The notes: generated by a model from the sequence alone, not told the origin. Shown: positions 52,552 to 61,256, numbered from the stretch's first letter. The stretch is DNA of 64,000 bases from Treponema_I sp045599005 (GCA_045599005.1 JAZRVF010000011.1:194959-258958), one strand, 5' to 3'. Program-made: numbers and translations.

Positions 52552-54433
52552 TTCTCATATTCTCCGTTACGGGTGTTCCTGCCGGCGGATATTGAGACAC
52601 AACATAACCATCGCCGTTAATAAGAATCTCAAGGTCCTCTCTCAAAAGAAGCTGTGTAAGATGCCGTTTCGGTGTTCCAGTTAAATCAGGCATTACATCC
52701 TTTATTTCTGCGGGATTTCCAGTATAGAAAGATATTCTGTCAGAGTGCGTTATGGAAGAAGCGGAATTCCGCTGCATTCCCAGGTGATCAATTATTGAAT
52801 CCGCTGCCTGTGCGATCACAGGAGCAACAATACGCCCTGCATAAGTCTCGCCCTGAGCTTTCGTAATAACGATGTAAAGCACAATCTGCGGATCCTCAAT
52901 GGGAAAAATTGCCATACAGTTTGAAACAAAATCCGTATCGCTGTAACCGCCTGTAACAGGATCCGCCATCTGGGCTGTACCCGTTTTTACACCGATATTT
53001 ACATCCCCAAGGTTTGCCCTGGAACCGGTTCCTGACTGGGCAGTAGTCTCCATGCAGCTGAGCACATATCCGGCAGTTTTTTCAGAAATCACCCTGTCTC
53101 TGTATTCCACCTGATGATTATATGCAACAGTTCCATCCATATCCACGATTTTTGAAATCAGTGTAAGTTCAGGCGCAACACCGCCGTTTGCAATCGCAAG
53201 AGCAGCCTGTACCATCTGAAGAGCAGATACGCTGAGTTCCTGTCCGATCGACATGGTCGGCTGTGAACGTAATGACCAGAACCTGTCCGACTGATCCTTC
53301 AGAAGACCACGGGATTCAGAAGGGAGTTCGATGCCTGTCTTGTTCCCGAAACCGAAAGCCTTGATTTTTGCAAGAAAATCTTCAGTTTTTACAGTCTGGC
53401 TCATCTGCGCAAGAACATCATTGCATGAGTATTTCAGGGCTTCACGGGCAGTAAGCCAGCCATGATGATCAAGACAGTTGATGACAGCTTTTTCCCCGCC
53501 AGCCCCTGTGATTTCAAAACGCCCGTCACAAAGGAAAAGATCATCTTCCTTTATTCCGCCAAGTTCCATGAATGTGGACACACTGAAAATCTTGAAGACA
53601 GATCCCGGTTCATAGGCATGCATTGCCGGTCTGTCAATGCGTTCATTTTCAGAGGAGGAACTGTATGCGTTCAGGTTTGCACTGGGAAGACTGATATAGG
53701 AAAGGATTTCTCCGGTTTTTGCTTCCGCAGCAATCAGCATGATACTTTCCGCCTGCGTTGATTCCAGCGCAGAATGACAGATTTTTTCAAGTTTGTACTG
53801 CAGATCGGATTTGATCGTAAGGTATACATTCTGGCCCCTGTTCTGAATGACAGAAACAGCCTCAGTCTGCGCAACAGGTTCCGGTGAAAGAACGGACTGC
53901 ATTGTGTATTCAATGCCGGAAAGCCCTACCCCTGAGTCTCCCATATACCCGATCACATGGGAAGCCAATGCATTGTCAGGATAGATTCGACCGGGAATCG
54001 TATCAAAATACAGTCCCCGGAGATTATAGGTATCAATCAGACTGACAAGTTCATCATGTATGCTTTCTGAAAGTTTTTTCTTAATGTAAAGGAAATCGCC
54101 GGAAGCGGAATTGACCAATGTCTCAATTGCAGAAGGTTCCATATCAAGAAGCGGAGCAATCAGTCTTGCAGTTTCGGAAATATTTTTTCTGAGAATTGAA
54201 GGAGTTGCAGCCAGATGATAAAAATGAGTGCTTACAGCAAGCGGTTTTCCATCCGCATCAAGAATTGATCCGCGTTCAGTTTCAACAACTGCAGGAGCTG
54301 CTGTCTTCAGTTCGTCAACTGCAAGCTGTCCGTAATTCACGATGATATAAAGCAGAAAAGCGCCGAAAACAACTGAAAAAACAATCAGTCTTGTTCTGGA
54401 AAAAAATCCGTTTGGCGTCATTTTTCTAGGCAT
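52532..54433 (-). CDS. ftsI: Division-type class B penicillin-binding protein with PASTA-like end
   Basis: 633 residues. Cytoplasmic tip, one membrane helix (~15-35), a PBP dimerisation domain and the transpeptidase domain with SVFK (S278, K281), SCN (336-338) and KTG (483-485). The last ~65 residues resemble a PASTA domain (DVMPDLTGTPKRHLTQLL ... VSQYPPAGTPV). It cross-links peptidoglycan, most likely at the septum (FtsI/PBP3). It overlaps the signal peptidase gene by 16 nt. Ribosome site AAAGG. Could be an elongation PBP2, but the lack of a PBP2-type insertion and the PASTA end favour FtsI. Confidence 0.9.
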   Translation of the reverse strand: MPRKMTPNGFFSRTRLIVFSVVFGAFLLYIIVNYGQLAVDELKTAAPAVVETERGSILDADGKPLAVSTHFYHLAATPSILRKNISETARLIAPLLDMEPSAIETLVNSASGDFLYIKKKLSESIHDELVSLIDTYNLRGLYFDTIPGRIYPDNALASHVIGYMGDSGVGLSGIEYTMQSVLSPEPVAQTEAVSVIQNRGQNVYLTIKSDLQYKLEKICHSALESTQAESIMLIAAEAKTGEILSYISLPSANLNAYSSSSENERIDRPAMHAYEPGSVFKIFSVSTFMELGGIKEDDLFLCDGRFEITGAGGEKAVINCLDHHGWLTAREALKYSCNDVLAQMSQTVKTEDFLAKIKAFGFGNKTGIELPSESRGLLKDQSDRFWSLRSQPTMSIGQELSVSALQMVQAALAIANGGVAPELTLISKIVDMDGTVAYNHQVEYRDRVISEKTAGYVLSCMETTAQSGTGSRANLGDVNIGVKTGTAQMADPVTGGYSDTDFVSNCMAIFPIEDPQIVLYIVITKAQGETYAGRIVAPVIAQAADSIIDHLGMQRNSASSITHSDRISFYTGNPAEIKDVMPDLTGTPKRHLTQLLLREDLEILINGDGYVVSQYPPAGTPVTENMRIELNLE

Positions 54434-54939
54434 AAAACCTTTCCTATTATATGTTGTGTCTTTACAAAGCCATAGTTTCTGGAATCCACAGAAACAGAAT
54501 AATTATCCCCTATTGCAAGCACTGTGTCTTCAGGCACCACAGAATCGTACTTGATGCGGGCAAACTGCTGTTCCGTAAGAGGAACCGTCAAGCCGTTCAC
54601 ATAAAGACTATACTCTGATTCCGAGGAAAATTCCAGTGTTTCGCCCTCTGTCGCAAGAACCCTTTTAAGAACCGGCTTCCCGTCATGCCAATAATAGACA
54701 ATGTCTCCCGCTGCAGGTTCTGCCCACTGGACAAAATAGGAATCCGAAAAAGGTTTTACTATTCCGTATGCAAGTTTGAAAACTGTCACCATTCCGCCGT
54801 CATGAACAGCCGGTTCCATCGATTCCCCGGAAACACGGAGAAAGTCCACGACAAAAAGCTTCAGAAAGACAGCGGTCAGAACTCCGATTATTATGAAAAG
54901 AAAACAGTGATTTTTTTGTTCCGATTCTTTTTTTTTCAC
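54418..54939 (-). CDS. lepB: Signal peptidase I
   Basis: 173 residues, GTG start. One membrane helix (~12-32), catalytic Ser in SGESM (S40) and Lys K92 in KRVLATEGE, plus box E IGDNYSVSVDSRNYG. It removes signal peptides of exported proteins. First gene of the signal-peptidase/ftsI/DUF115 operon. No ribosome site. A promoter ends 6 nt upstream. It diverges from the M23 peptidase gene 45 bp away. Confidence 0.93.
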   Translation of the reverse strand: MKKKESEQKNHCFLFIIIGVLTAVFLKLFVVDFLRVSGESMEPAVHDGGMVTVFKLAYGIVKPFSDSYFVQWAEPAAGDIVYYWHDGKPVLKRVLATEGETLEFSSESEYSLYVNGLTVPLTEQQFARIKYDSVVPEDTVLAIGDNYSVSVDSRNYGFVKTQHIIGKVLCLEK

Positions 54940-54945
54940 GCATCA

Positions 54946-54974
54946 ATACTAATATGAGAAAACCAATCTGTCGA
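54946..54974 (-). promoter_or_regulatory. Promoter of the signal peptidase-ftsI operon
   Basis: -35 TCGACA (54969-54974), 17-nt spacer, -10 TAGTAT (54946-54951), then exactly 6 nt to the GTG start. Confidence 0.6.
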
Positions 54975-54978
54975 TAGT
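54973..54978 (+). promoter_or_regulatory. -10-like element of the M23 peptidase gene
   Basis: GATAGT (4/6) followed by 6 nt and the ATG. It overlaps the -35 of the divergent signal peptidase promoter, so the two could compete for polymerase. Confidence 0.35.
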
Positions 54979-54984
54979 CTGAAT

Positions 54985-56229
54985 ATGGAAATTATCAGCT
55001 GTTTGGATCTGAACACATTAAACAAACCTACGGCACCTGTAACATGGAAAGCAGTGCCGCCGACACACACATCCGCTGCCAGAACAAAGGCTTACAGACC
55101 GCTTCCCGCTGTCAGGATGCCTGCTGCCCGGTTTACAGACAAAGCGAAAAAAAAGCAGTCTTTTGCAGAAAACCTTGATCAGGCTTGCGCAGTGGCAGGA
55201 AAATCATTTCTCAGGTTATCAAAGAATCTGGGAATTTTTCTCCGGAATTCGTGGAAAACACTGGGAACAGTTGCCCTTCTGGCAGTTCTTGCCTGTTCTC
55301 TGGCTGTAGGCGGTTTTGTCGGCTATGATTACATAATTGACATGCCCCAGGCTGCATCTCTTTCAATCAATCTTGAGAACGAATCCGCCATCATTTCCGA
55401 AGCAATGAACAGTTTCGTGCAGCCTCAGACTGATGATTTCACAGAAGACGGAACTCTCAGTCTTTCAGATGAAGCCTTTTCCCTGATTCCAGAACCTGTT
55501 ACTTTTTCTGAATACAAAGTCAAATCAGGAGACACAATCTCTTCAATCTCACTTAAATTCGGATTGAGAAACATTTCCACACTTATTGCAGTGAACAATA
55601 TCTCCAACGTAAGAAAACTTCAGGCAGGACAGAAACTTAAAGTGCCAAACATGGATGGAATTCTTTATACAGTCCAGCAGGGTGATTCTCTGGACAGCAT
55701 CGCGGCAAAATACAGGATTCCTCTTGAGGATCTTCTTGATGTGAATGATCTTGAAAGTTCCGTGCTTGCAAAAGGGTCCAGTCTTTTCATTCCGGGTGCT
55801 GCGCTGGACAATTCTACGCTTAAGCAGGCTTTGGGCGAGCTGTTCAAACTCCCTCTTGCATCAGGATACCGCATCACTTCAGAATTCGGATCCCGTGCTG
55901 ATCCTTTTACCGGTGTTGCAAGCAACCACACAGGAATTGATCTTGCCATTGCGCAGGGTACACCGATCAAAGCAGCGATGAGCGGAAAAGTTGCCACTGT
56001 CGGATGGACCAATGTTTACGGAAATTATGTGATCATTACACATTCAAACGGTTATCAGACCCTTTATGCACATATGCAGAAGTACACCGTAAAATCCGGT
56101 CAGTATGTTGATCAGGGTACACAGATCGGACTTGTAGGCTCAACCGGATATTCAACAGGCCCGCATCTGCATTTTTCTGTTTACAAAAACGGTTCTCTTG
56201 TTAATCCGAGAACAATTCTTTCATTTTAA
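54985..56229 (+). CDS. LysM-M23 peptidoglycan endopeptidase
   Basis: 414 residues. A long basic cytoplasmic part, one membrane helix (~93-112), two LysM domains (~176-222 and ~226-270), and an M23 domain with HTGID (H315, D319), H363 and HLH (394-396). All zinc and catalytic residues are present, so the enzyme should cut peptidoglycan cross-links. First gene of an envelope cluster followed by the NodB-like protein and a carboxypeptidase. It may act in wall growth or separation, since it lies divergent from ftsI. There is no ribosome site before its ATG. Confidence 0.92.
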   Translation: MEIISCLDLNTLNKPTAPVTWKAVPPTHTSAARTKAYRPLPAVRMPAARFTDKAKKKQSFAENLDQACAVAGKSFLRLSKNLGIFLRNSWKTLGTVALLAVLACSLAVGGFVGYDYIIDMPQAASLSINLENESAIISEAMNSFVQPQTDDFTEDGTLSLSDEAFSLIPEPVTFSEYKVKSGDTISSISLKFGLRNISTLIAVNNISNVRKLQAGQKLKVPNMDGILYTVQQGDSLDSIAAKYRIPLEDLLDVNDLESSVLAKGSSLFIPGAALDNSTLKQALGELFKLPLASGYRITSEFGSRADPFTGVASNHTGIDLAIAQGTPIKAAMSGKVATVGWTNVYGNYVIITHSNGYQTLYAHMQKYTVKSGQYVDQGTQIGLVGSTGYSTGPHLHFSVYKNGSLVNPRTILSF

Positions 56230-56273
56230 CTGATCGGACATTTCCAAAAGTCCTTTTTTTTCGGAGGCATCCA

Positions 56274-58766
56274 GTGAATTTTCCAGGCCTGTGCTGCTCA
56301 TGCGGACGGACAATTTCAGCAGATTTCGTCTATTGTCCATGGTGCGGCACAAATCAAAAAGCTACATGTCTTGTTCCAGCAGGTAAAAAAAACAGCCAGA
56401 ATAAAGCTGAGTCAAATGTTGAAGACCTTTCTGTTTTCCCGGAAGGCCGGCTTGAAAAAATAACCCGCAGTCTCAAAGCTCTGGAAGACGAATTTTCAGT
56501 TTATGCGATCAGGTTCAAGAAGCAGGTTTTCATCCTCGCTGCGGCACTGCTTATCGGGCTCTTTCCACACAGTCCGGCAACTGTCAGCGCACAGACAACT
56601 TTTTCAAAACTGGACCTGAACAGCAGCAACACACTGCTTTTTGCTTCCAAAACCCAGTCAACAGCCACCGCGGAACACACCAACCTGTACATGGCAGAAC
56701 TTTCTCCGCAGGACACGGTAGCTTCTGTTGACCAGCCGAAAATCCTCACCTGTTACCCGGAACACATCGAATCTCTCCAGGGCGGAAAATATCTCTATGT
56801 GACCAACGGAAACGGAACCGCACTTTACAACAAAAAGCAGCAGAGTCTGTCCTGGCAGAGTCAGCCAGAATCTTTTTTTTCAGAATCCAATGTTCCGGCA
56901 GGTGTCTCAATCAGTCCAGACGGCAACTGGATGGTTTATCTGGAAAAAACTTCTGCCGCGTATGCGGACGTAATGCTCTCTGATCTTCGCCAGAACCGCA
57001 CGCTCCTTCTGTCAACCGGAGCAGAATACAGTTACACGCAGGTTCCGGTTCTCTGGGCCCCAGACTCAGGAACACTGATTTACGAAAAGAACAATGAACT
57101 GTATTTTCTTGTTCCCGATGATGCTTTCGGAACCTCACGGAATGCAGAAGAATTCCGCAGGATCGGTCCGGGATCAATTTCAAACGTGTGCTGGGCTTCC
57201 AGCAGCCTTCTTGTCTATGTGGTCCATGACCTTGTCTACAGAATCTCTGTCAATGAACTTTTTACCCGTTCTCTTTACGGTGATCTTATGGGACTGGGAA
57301 ATGTCGCCGGACGCCTCGTAAACCCTTTTGACAGCAAGCGGGACCGTTTCTGGTCAAACAGCGACTGCACCGGAATTGTGATGATCCAGAACAGCCGTAC
57401 CCTTCTCTATCTTGAACTGACAGGTTCGGATGTGAATTATGCGACCACACTTTTCACCTATCCCTTTGTAAATGTCTCTGGAAGTGCCATAAGTTTTCAG
57501 GTTTTCTGGAGTTACAACAGCGCTTTCCAGATTCCTGTTGTCTGGGTTGAGCTGCTGAGGAACGGGGCCATTGAAAGTTATGTTTACAAGCTGACAATCA
57601 ATGAAAAGCAGAAAAACTATTACTTCATGAATCTTCCCCTTCCTCCATCTGTACACAATCCCAAATCCTCTCCTGACGGAAGAAATCTTGCTTTCATGGA
57701 CGATTATTCCATCCATGTCTTCAACATTGACACATGGCTCCAAGCCGCCATTTTCAGCAAGGAGAAACCGATCTCCTACAGCTGGATTGACAGATCATCC
57801 ATGTATGTTGGCGGCCAGGAAACAGTCCTGACATGGAATATAAATGCAAATACCTACGACATTCATTTTCTATCAAGTGCAGAGACTTTCGGCTGGGAAA
57901 CAGAGACAGACTCCATCATCGCAAAAACCACATATGGAAACTTTGTGTATGACAGGAACAACAATGTCTGGAAACCGAGCAATCTTGCGATTGTAAAAAG
58001 CCCATCACTCCAGAACTCAAACTGGCGCGTATTTCTAGGAGTAAGTCAGAATTCCTTCTTTACAAATGGAATCTTTGTTCGTTCAATCTCCGGCAATGCA
58101 TTGACGCGCCCCCTGCTTTCCACATTCCAGGAACAGAAACCGGCCAAACCTAAAATCGCACTTGCCTTTGATGCAATGGACAATTCTGACGGTCTGACCC
58201 CGATTCTCAAAAATCTTGCAAAATTCAACATAAAGACCACATTCTTCCTGAACGGAGAATTCATGCGCCGTTTCCCTTCGGCAGTACAGCAGATTGTTGC
58301 GAACGGACATGAATGCGCAAGTATGTTCAATACTGCCGCGGACCTTACCACAACCACATTTATCCTTGATGAGAACTACATTCGCCGCGGACTTGCAAGA
58401 AATGAGGATGAATTCTACAGCATCACAGGCGAGGAACTTACTCTTGACTGGCACGCACCTTATTACAGTGCAACAAACGCAATCATCGCTGCGGGAACAT
58501 CAGCCGGTTACAGATACATCAATCCCTCGGCAGTTTTTCTTGACACCACAAATCTGGAAGAAACCGCACGCACAGGGGCACCTTATTACTCATCCGCAAG
58601 AGTGATTGAAATGCTTGTACAGATTCTTCATGAGAATGCAATCATCCCGGTATGCGCGGGACTTTCTCTCGGAACCAGGACAGATTACCTTTACGACCAT
58701 CTTGATGTATTGATTTCTGCAATACTTGATGCCGGTTATGAGATTGTAACAGTATCAAAAATATAA
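56274..58766 (+). CDS. Zinc-ribbon / beta-propeller / degenerate polysaccharide-deacetylase protein
   Basis: 830 residues, GTG start with ribosome site CGGAGG. N-terminal zinc ribbon (C7, C10, C21, C24), a hydrophobic segment (~84-97) followed by a possible signal-peptidase site (VSA-Q), then ~500 residues of propeller-like repeats (SPDGNWMVYLEKT, SPDGRNLAFMDDY). The last ~205 residues have a NodB-type fold (ALAFDAMDNSDG ... TTFFLNGEFMRRFPSAVQQIVANGHE). The canonical metal site is altered. D633 and H679 remain, but the second Asp and the HxxxH partner are missing. It may bind rather than deacetylate glycan. It lies between the M23 peptidase and the carboxypeptidase. Confidence 0.8.
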   Translation: MNFPGLCCSCGRTISADFVYCPWCGTNQKATCLVPAGKKNSQNKAESNVEDLSVFPEGRLEKITRSLKALEDEFSVYAIRFKKQVFILAAALLIGLFPHSPATVSAQTTFSKLDLNSSNTLLFASKTQSTATAEHTNLYMAELSPQDTVASVDQPKILTCYPEHIESLQGGKYLYVTNGNGTALYNKKQQSLSWQSQPESFFSESNVPAGVSISPDGNWMVYLEKTSAAYADVMLSDLRQNRTLLLSTGAEYSYTQVPVLWAPDSGTLIYEKNNELYFLVPDDAFGTSRNAEEFRRIGPGSISNVCWASSSLLVYVVHDLVYRISVNELFTRSLYGDLMGLGNVAGRLVNPFDSKRDRFWSNSDCTGIVMIQNSRTLLYLELTGSDVNYATTLFTYPFVNVSGSAISFQVFWSYNSAFQIPVVWVELLRNGAIESYVYKLTINEKQKNYYFMNLPLPPSVHNPKSSPDGRNLAFMDDYSIHVFNIDTWLQAAIFSKEKPISYSWIDRSSMYVGGQETVLTWNINANTYDIHFLSSAETFGWETETDSIIAKTTYGNFVYDRNNNVWKPSNLAIVKSPSLQNSNWRVFLGVSQNSFFTNGIFVRSISGNALTRPLLSTFQEQKPAKPKIALAFDAMDNSDGLTPILKNLAKFNIKTTFFLNGEFMRRFPSAVQQIVANGHECASMFNTAADLTTTTFILDENYIRRGLARNEDEFYSITGEELTLDWHAPYYSATNAIIAAGTSAGYRYINPSAVFLDTTNLEETARTGAPYYSSARVIEMLVQILHENAIIPVCAGLSLGTRTDYLYDHLDVLISAILDAGYEIVTVSKI

Positions 58767-58845
58767 AAAACCTGCTGTAAATCTTCTTTAACTTACAGAA
58801 TATTCAACAAAACTGATTTACAAAGTTTGATAATGGACAGATAAA

Positions 58846-60339
58846 ATGAGCGACAACGAGAAAAAGCCTCAGACAAAACAGAAAACTCCTGATGCCACAC
58901 CCAAAGAAAAGAAGAAACTTTCTTCAGAAGAAATACTTGCAAAAAAAATCCGCCATAAAATCGCGGTTCTTGTATCAGCACTTCTTCTGCTTGTTCTTGT
59001 TGCATTCAGCATTGCAGCTTACTCAGTCTACTCCCACAGACTGACACATCCACAGATTTCTCCCTTGACCGATGAAGCCCAGGCAAAACTGAATTCATAC
59101 TTAACACAGAATTATTCCTTCGGGAATCTTAATCCACTTCCCTATCAGGCTGAAGTCCCGGAACTGGATCTTTACGCAAAAGCCGCAATAATCTGTGATG
59201 TTTCCAATGGGTGTGTTCTGTATGAAAAAAATGCGGATCTGATCATACCTCCTGCTTCGCTGACTAAACTTGCAGTGATGTATGTTGCAGAAACTGATAT
59301 GGCAGCAGGCAGGGCTTCCGAAAATGATCTTGTACGCCTTCCTCAGGACTGCTGGGCCATAAACATGCCGCCCGACTCCTCCCTGATGTTTCTGGCAGAA
59401 GGACAGAAAGTAACACTGAGAGAACTTATGCTTGGTCTCGCAGTCCCTTCAGGAAATGATGCAGCATATGCAATTGCATTTTATCTCAGTGGCGGAATTG
59501 AACCCTATGTCAGAAGAATGAACGCAGAAATGCAGAAACTCGGGCTTGAACATACAAAGTTTGTGGAACCATCCGGATACAGTGACGAAAACAAGACAAC
59601 AGCCCGGGAATTCTTAACATTCTGCCGTGTTTATCTCCGTGACTACCCTGAAAGTCTTGAAAAATATCATTCCGTAAAAGAATTCGCTTATCCACAGAAA
59701 GAAAACCTGCCGGACTGGATCAAACTCGGTTCCCCGCAGACAAACCCTTTCATCCTGACCGCTCCCCTTCTACGCAAAAATACAAATAAAGCTTTGTGGT
59801 CTGTAGATGGTGCAGACGGCCTGAAAACCGGATACATAGATGAATCAGGTTACAATCTTGCGCTGACTGTAAAGAGAGAGGACACACGCTTTATCTCTGT
59901 TACATTGGGCGGACCGGGAACGAACAGCACAGAAGGCTCCGCTTACCGGACACAGGACGGACAGACCTTGATGGATTGGGCTTTCTCCGCTTACGTCACA
60001 GCACAAATGCCGGAAGTCCAGCCAATAACATTAATCGCCGCCGGTGGAACAACCTTAGAACTGCAGGCAGTCCCCGCATACAACCGGACAATAACTGTCC
60101 CTTTATCCAAAACATTGAAACGCGATGAAGAAAACCGCGTCATTCCTGACAAATTGATACGAATTCCAGATTTTGTAGAAGCTCCTGTTACAGCGGGTCA
60201 AATTCTTGGCTGGATTGATTATTCAGTGGAAGGAAAACTCCTTGAATCAGTCCCACTGGTTGCAGACCGAGAGATACAATCCGCGAATAAAATAAAACTG
60301 AAACTTGACAATTGGATCTTGAACAACAAAAAAAATTAG
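58846..60339 (+). CDS. dacA: D-alanyl-D-alanine carboxypeptidase (PBP5/DacA type)
   Basis: 497 residues. Basic cytoplasmic N-terminus, one membrane helix (~39-58) that anchors it, then the S11 peptidase domain with SLTK (S138, K141), SGN (202-204) and KTG (327-329). A C-terminal beta domain follows (~395-490). It trims the terminal D-Ala of peptidoglycan stem peptides. The anchor is N-terminal rather than the C-terminal amphipathic helix of E. coli PBP5. Last gene of the envelope cluster. A strong terminator follows. Confidence 0.93.
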   Translation: MSDNEKKPQTKQKTPDATPKEKKKLSSEEILAKKIRHKIAVLVSALLLLVLVAFSIAAYSVYSHRLTHPQISPLTDEAQAKLNSYLTQNYSFGNLNPLPYQAEVPELDLYAKAAIICDVSNGCVLYEKNADLIIPPASLTKLAVMYVAETDMAAGRASENDLVRLPQDCWAINMPPDSSLMFLAEGQKVTLRELMLGLAVPSGNDAAYAIAFYLSGGIEPYVRRMNAEMQKLGLEHTKFVEPSGYSDENKTTAREFLTFCRVYLRDYPESLEKYHSVKEFAYPQKENLPDWIKLGSPQTNPFILTAPLLRKNTNKALWSVDGADGLKTGYIDESGYNLALTVKREDTRFISVTLGGPGTNSTEGSAYRTQDGQTLMDWAFSAYVTAQMPEVQPITLIAAGGTTLELQAVPAYNRTITVPLSKTLKRDEENRVIPDKLIRIPDFVEAPVTAGQILGWIDYSVEGKLLESVPLVADREIQSANKIKLKLDNWILNNKKN

Positions 60340-60344
60340 AAATT

Positions 60345-60380
60345 AAGACTGCAGCTGTTATTCACTGCAGTCTTTTTTTT
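60345..60380 (+). terminator. Terminator of dacA
   Basis: AAGACTGCAG pairs perfectly with CTGCAGTCTT (10 bp, 10-nt loop) and is followed by a run of T. Confidence 0.9.
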
Positions 60381-60523
60381 TCAGCTAATTTAGACCCCAA
60401 AAAAAACAAAAACACCAAAGAAAATTGTACCGATTTTTTTTGGATTAAACTGACTATTAAAACTGAACAGAAATTATTCCGATTTATTTTACCAAAAAAG
60501 GATTTTTTTGCTTGAAGATTAAT

Positions 60524-60572
60524 ATAAAAAAAAGACTAAAACGATATCTCTTAGGATTCTCGCTTTAGTCTT
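60524..60572 (-). terminator. Terminator of tRNA-Lys
   Basis: AAGACTAAA pairs with TTTAGTCTT around a 23-nt loop, followed by eight T on the minus strand. It starts 4 nt after the tRNA. Confidence 0.75.
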
Positions 60573-60575
60573 AAG

Positions 60576-60648
60576 TGAGCCACACAGGATTCGAACCTGT
60601 GACCCACGCCTTAAAAGGGCGTTGCTCTACCAACTGAGCTAGTGGCCC
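60576..60648 (-). tRNA. tRNA-Lys (TTT)
   Basis: 73 nt. Acceptor GGGCCAC/GTGGCTC (one G-T), D arm AGCTCAGTTGGTAGAGC, anticodon loop CTTTTAA (anticodon TTT), T loop GTTCGAATC, discriminator A. CCA not encoded. Confidence 0.96.
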
Positions 60649-60685
60649 GCTATCAAGTGAACTTCCGTTCGCTGAATGCTCTAGT

Positions 60686-60714
60686 AATATACACTTATCT
60701 AATTTTTATGTCAA
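60686..60714 (-). promoter_or_regulatory. Promoter of tRNA-Lys
   Basis: -35 TTGACA (60709-60714), 17-nt spacer, -10 TATATT (60686-60691). Confidence 0.87.
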
Positions 60715-60842
60715 TAACAATTACAAAAAAAAATGAAAAAAAAATTGTAAAAAAACTCTTTTCAAAAAAGAATATTAGTGTTATTGTTATAAATGTGTTT
60801 ATAGTAACCTTGTTAAGGTTTCTGGTCAGTTTTAGCTTATAG
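60708..60842 (+). CDS. Possible small hydrophobic peptide gene
   Basis: 44 residues: a Lys-rich first half (KKNEKKIVKKLFSKKN) and a hydrophobic second half (ISVIVINVFIVTLLRFLVSF) that could span the membrane. No ribosome site. The stop codon lies inside the stem of a strong plus-strand terminator, which implies that something is transcribed here in this direction. The region is very AT-rich and overlaps the antisense side of the tRNA-Lys promoter, so it may be chance. It resembles small type I toxins only in general shape. Confidence 0.25.
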   Translation: MSITITKKNEKKIVKKLFSKKNISVIVINVFIVTLLRFLVSFSL

Positions 60843-60880
60843 GTTTTGTTGTCAGACTTTTCCTATAAGCTATTTTTTTT
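60834..60880 (+). terminator. Plus-strand terminator between tRNA-Lys and tRNA-Pro
   Basis: AGCTTATAGG pairs perfectly with CCTATAAGCT (10 bp, 18-nt loop), followed by ATTTTTTTT. dacA already has its own terminator 450 nt upstream, so the transcript it serves is unknown. Confidence 0.75.
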
Positions 60881-61150
60881 CTAGATTATCTCCTAAAAAT
60901 TATAGCCATAAATAAATCAAAGTCTTCCAAATAAATTGAGTCAAAAAAAAAGGTTTTTCAGCCCCTCTAACCATTGTTCTGTTAAAACCTTTGTCTTTAT
61001 TAAAAAACTTTTTTTCTTTGGAGAATTTTTGATTAAATTTGATCAGAAATTTTTTCAGGTCGATTCTTTTTTTATCAGAAGGTTTATACAAAGAGAGATC
61101 ATTTTTGCAAAACATTCACTTTGCTTACAACATATACAAGTTTAATGCAA
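60881..61150. other. AT-rich intergenic stretch without a clear gene
   Basis: No convincing coding region. Short frames here are Lys/Phe/Asn-rich and lack ribosome sites. One hairpin (60951-60991) with a T run on the minus strand is listed separately. Confidence 0.6.
60943..60991 (-). terminator. Weak terminator-like hairpin
   Basis: AAGGTTTT pairs with AAAACCTT around a 26-nt loop, followed by eight T on the minus strand. No upstream gene is evident, so it may be an orphan or mark a small RNA. Confidence 0.35.
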
Positions 61151-61177
61151 AAAAAAACACACAGATAAACTGTGTGT
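61151..61177 (-). terminator. Terminator of tRNA-Pro
   Basis: ACACACAG pairs perfectly with CTGTGTGT, 5-nt loop, then a run of T on the minus strand, 5 nt after the tRNA. Confidence 0.87.
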
Positions 61178-61182
61178 TTAAG

Positions 61183-61256
61183 TCGGGCAAGCGGAACTCG
61201 AATCCGCGACCCCAAGTCCCCCAGACTTGTACGCTAACCAACTGCGCCATTGCCCG
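61183..61256 (-). tRNA. tRNA-Pro (GGG)
   Basis: 74 nt. Acceptor CGGGCAA/TTGCCCG, anticodon stem CAAGT/ACTTG with loop CTGGGGG (anticodon GGG), T arm GCGGA-TTCGAGT-TCCGC, discriminator A. CCA not encoded. Confidence 0.95.

Noticed and set aside
60642..60707. Longer start for the small plus-strand peptide
   Set aside because: The first 22 codons are read from the antisense of tRNA-Lys and its promoter, so they are not coding.
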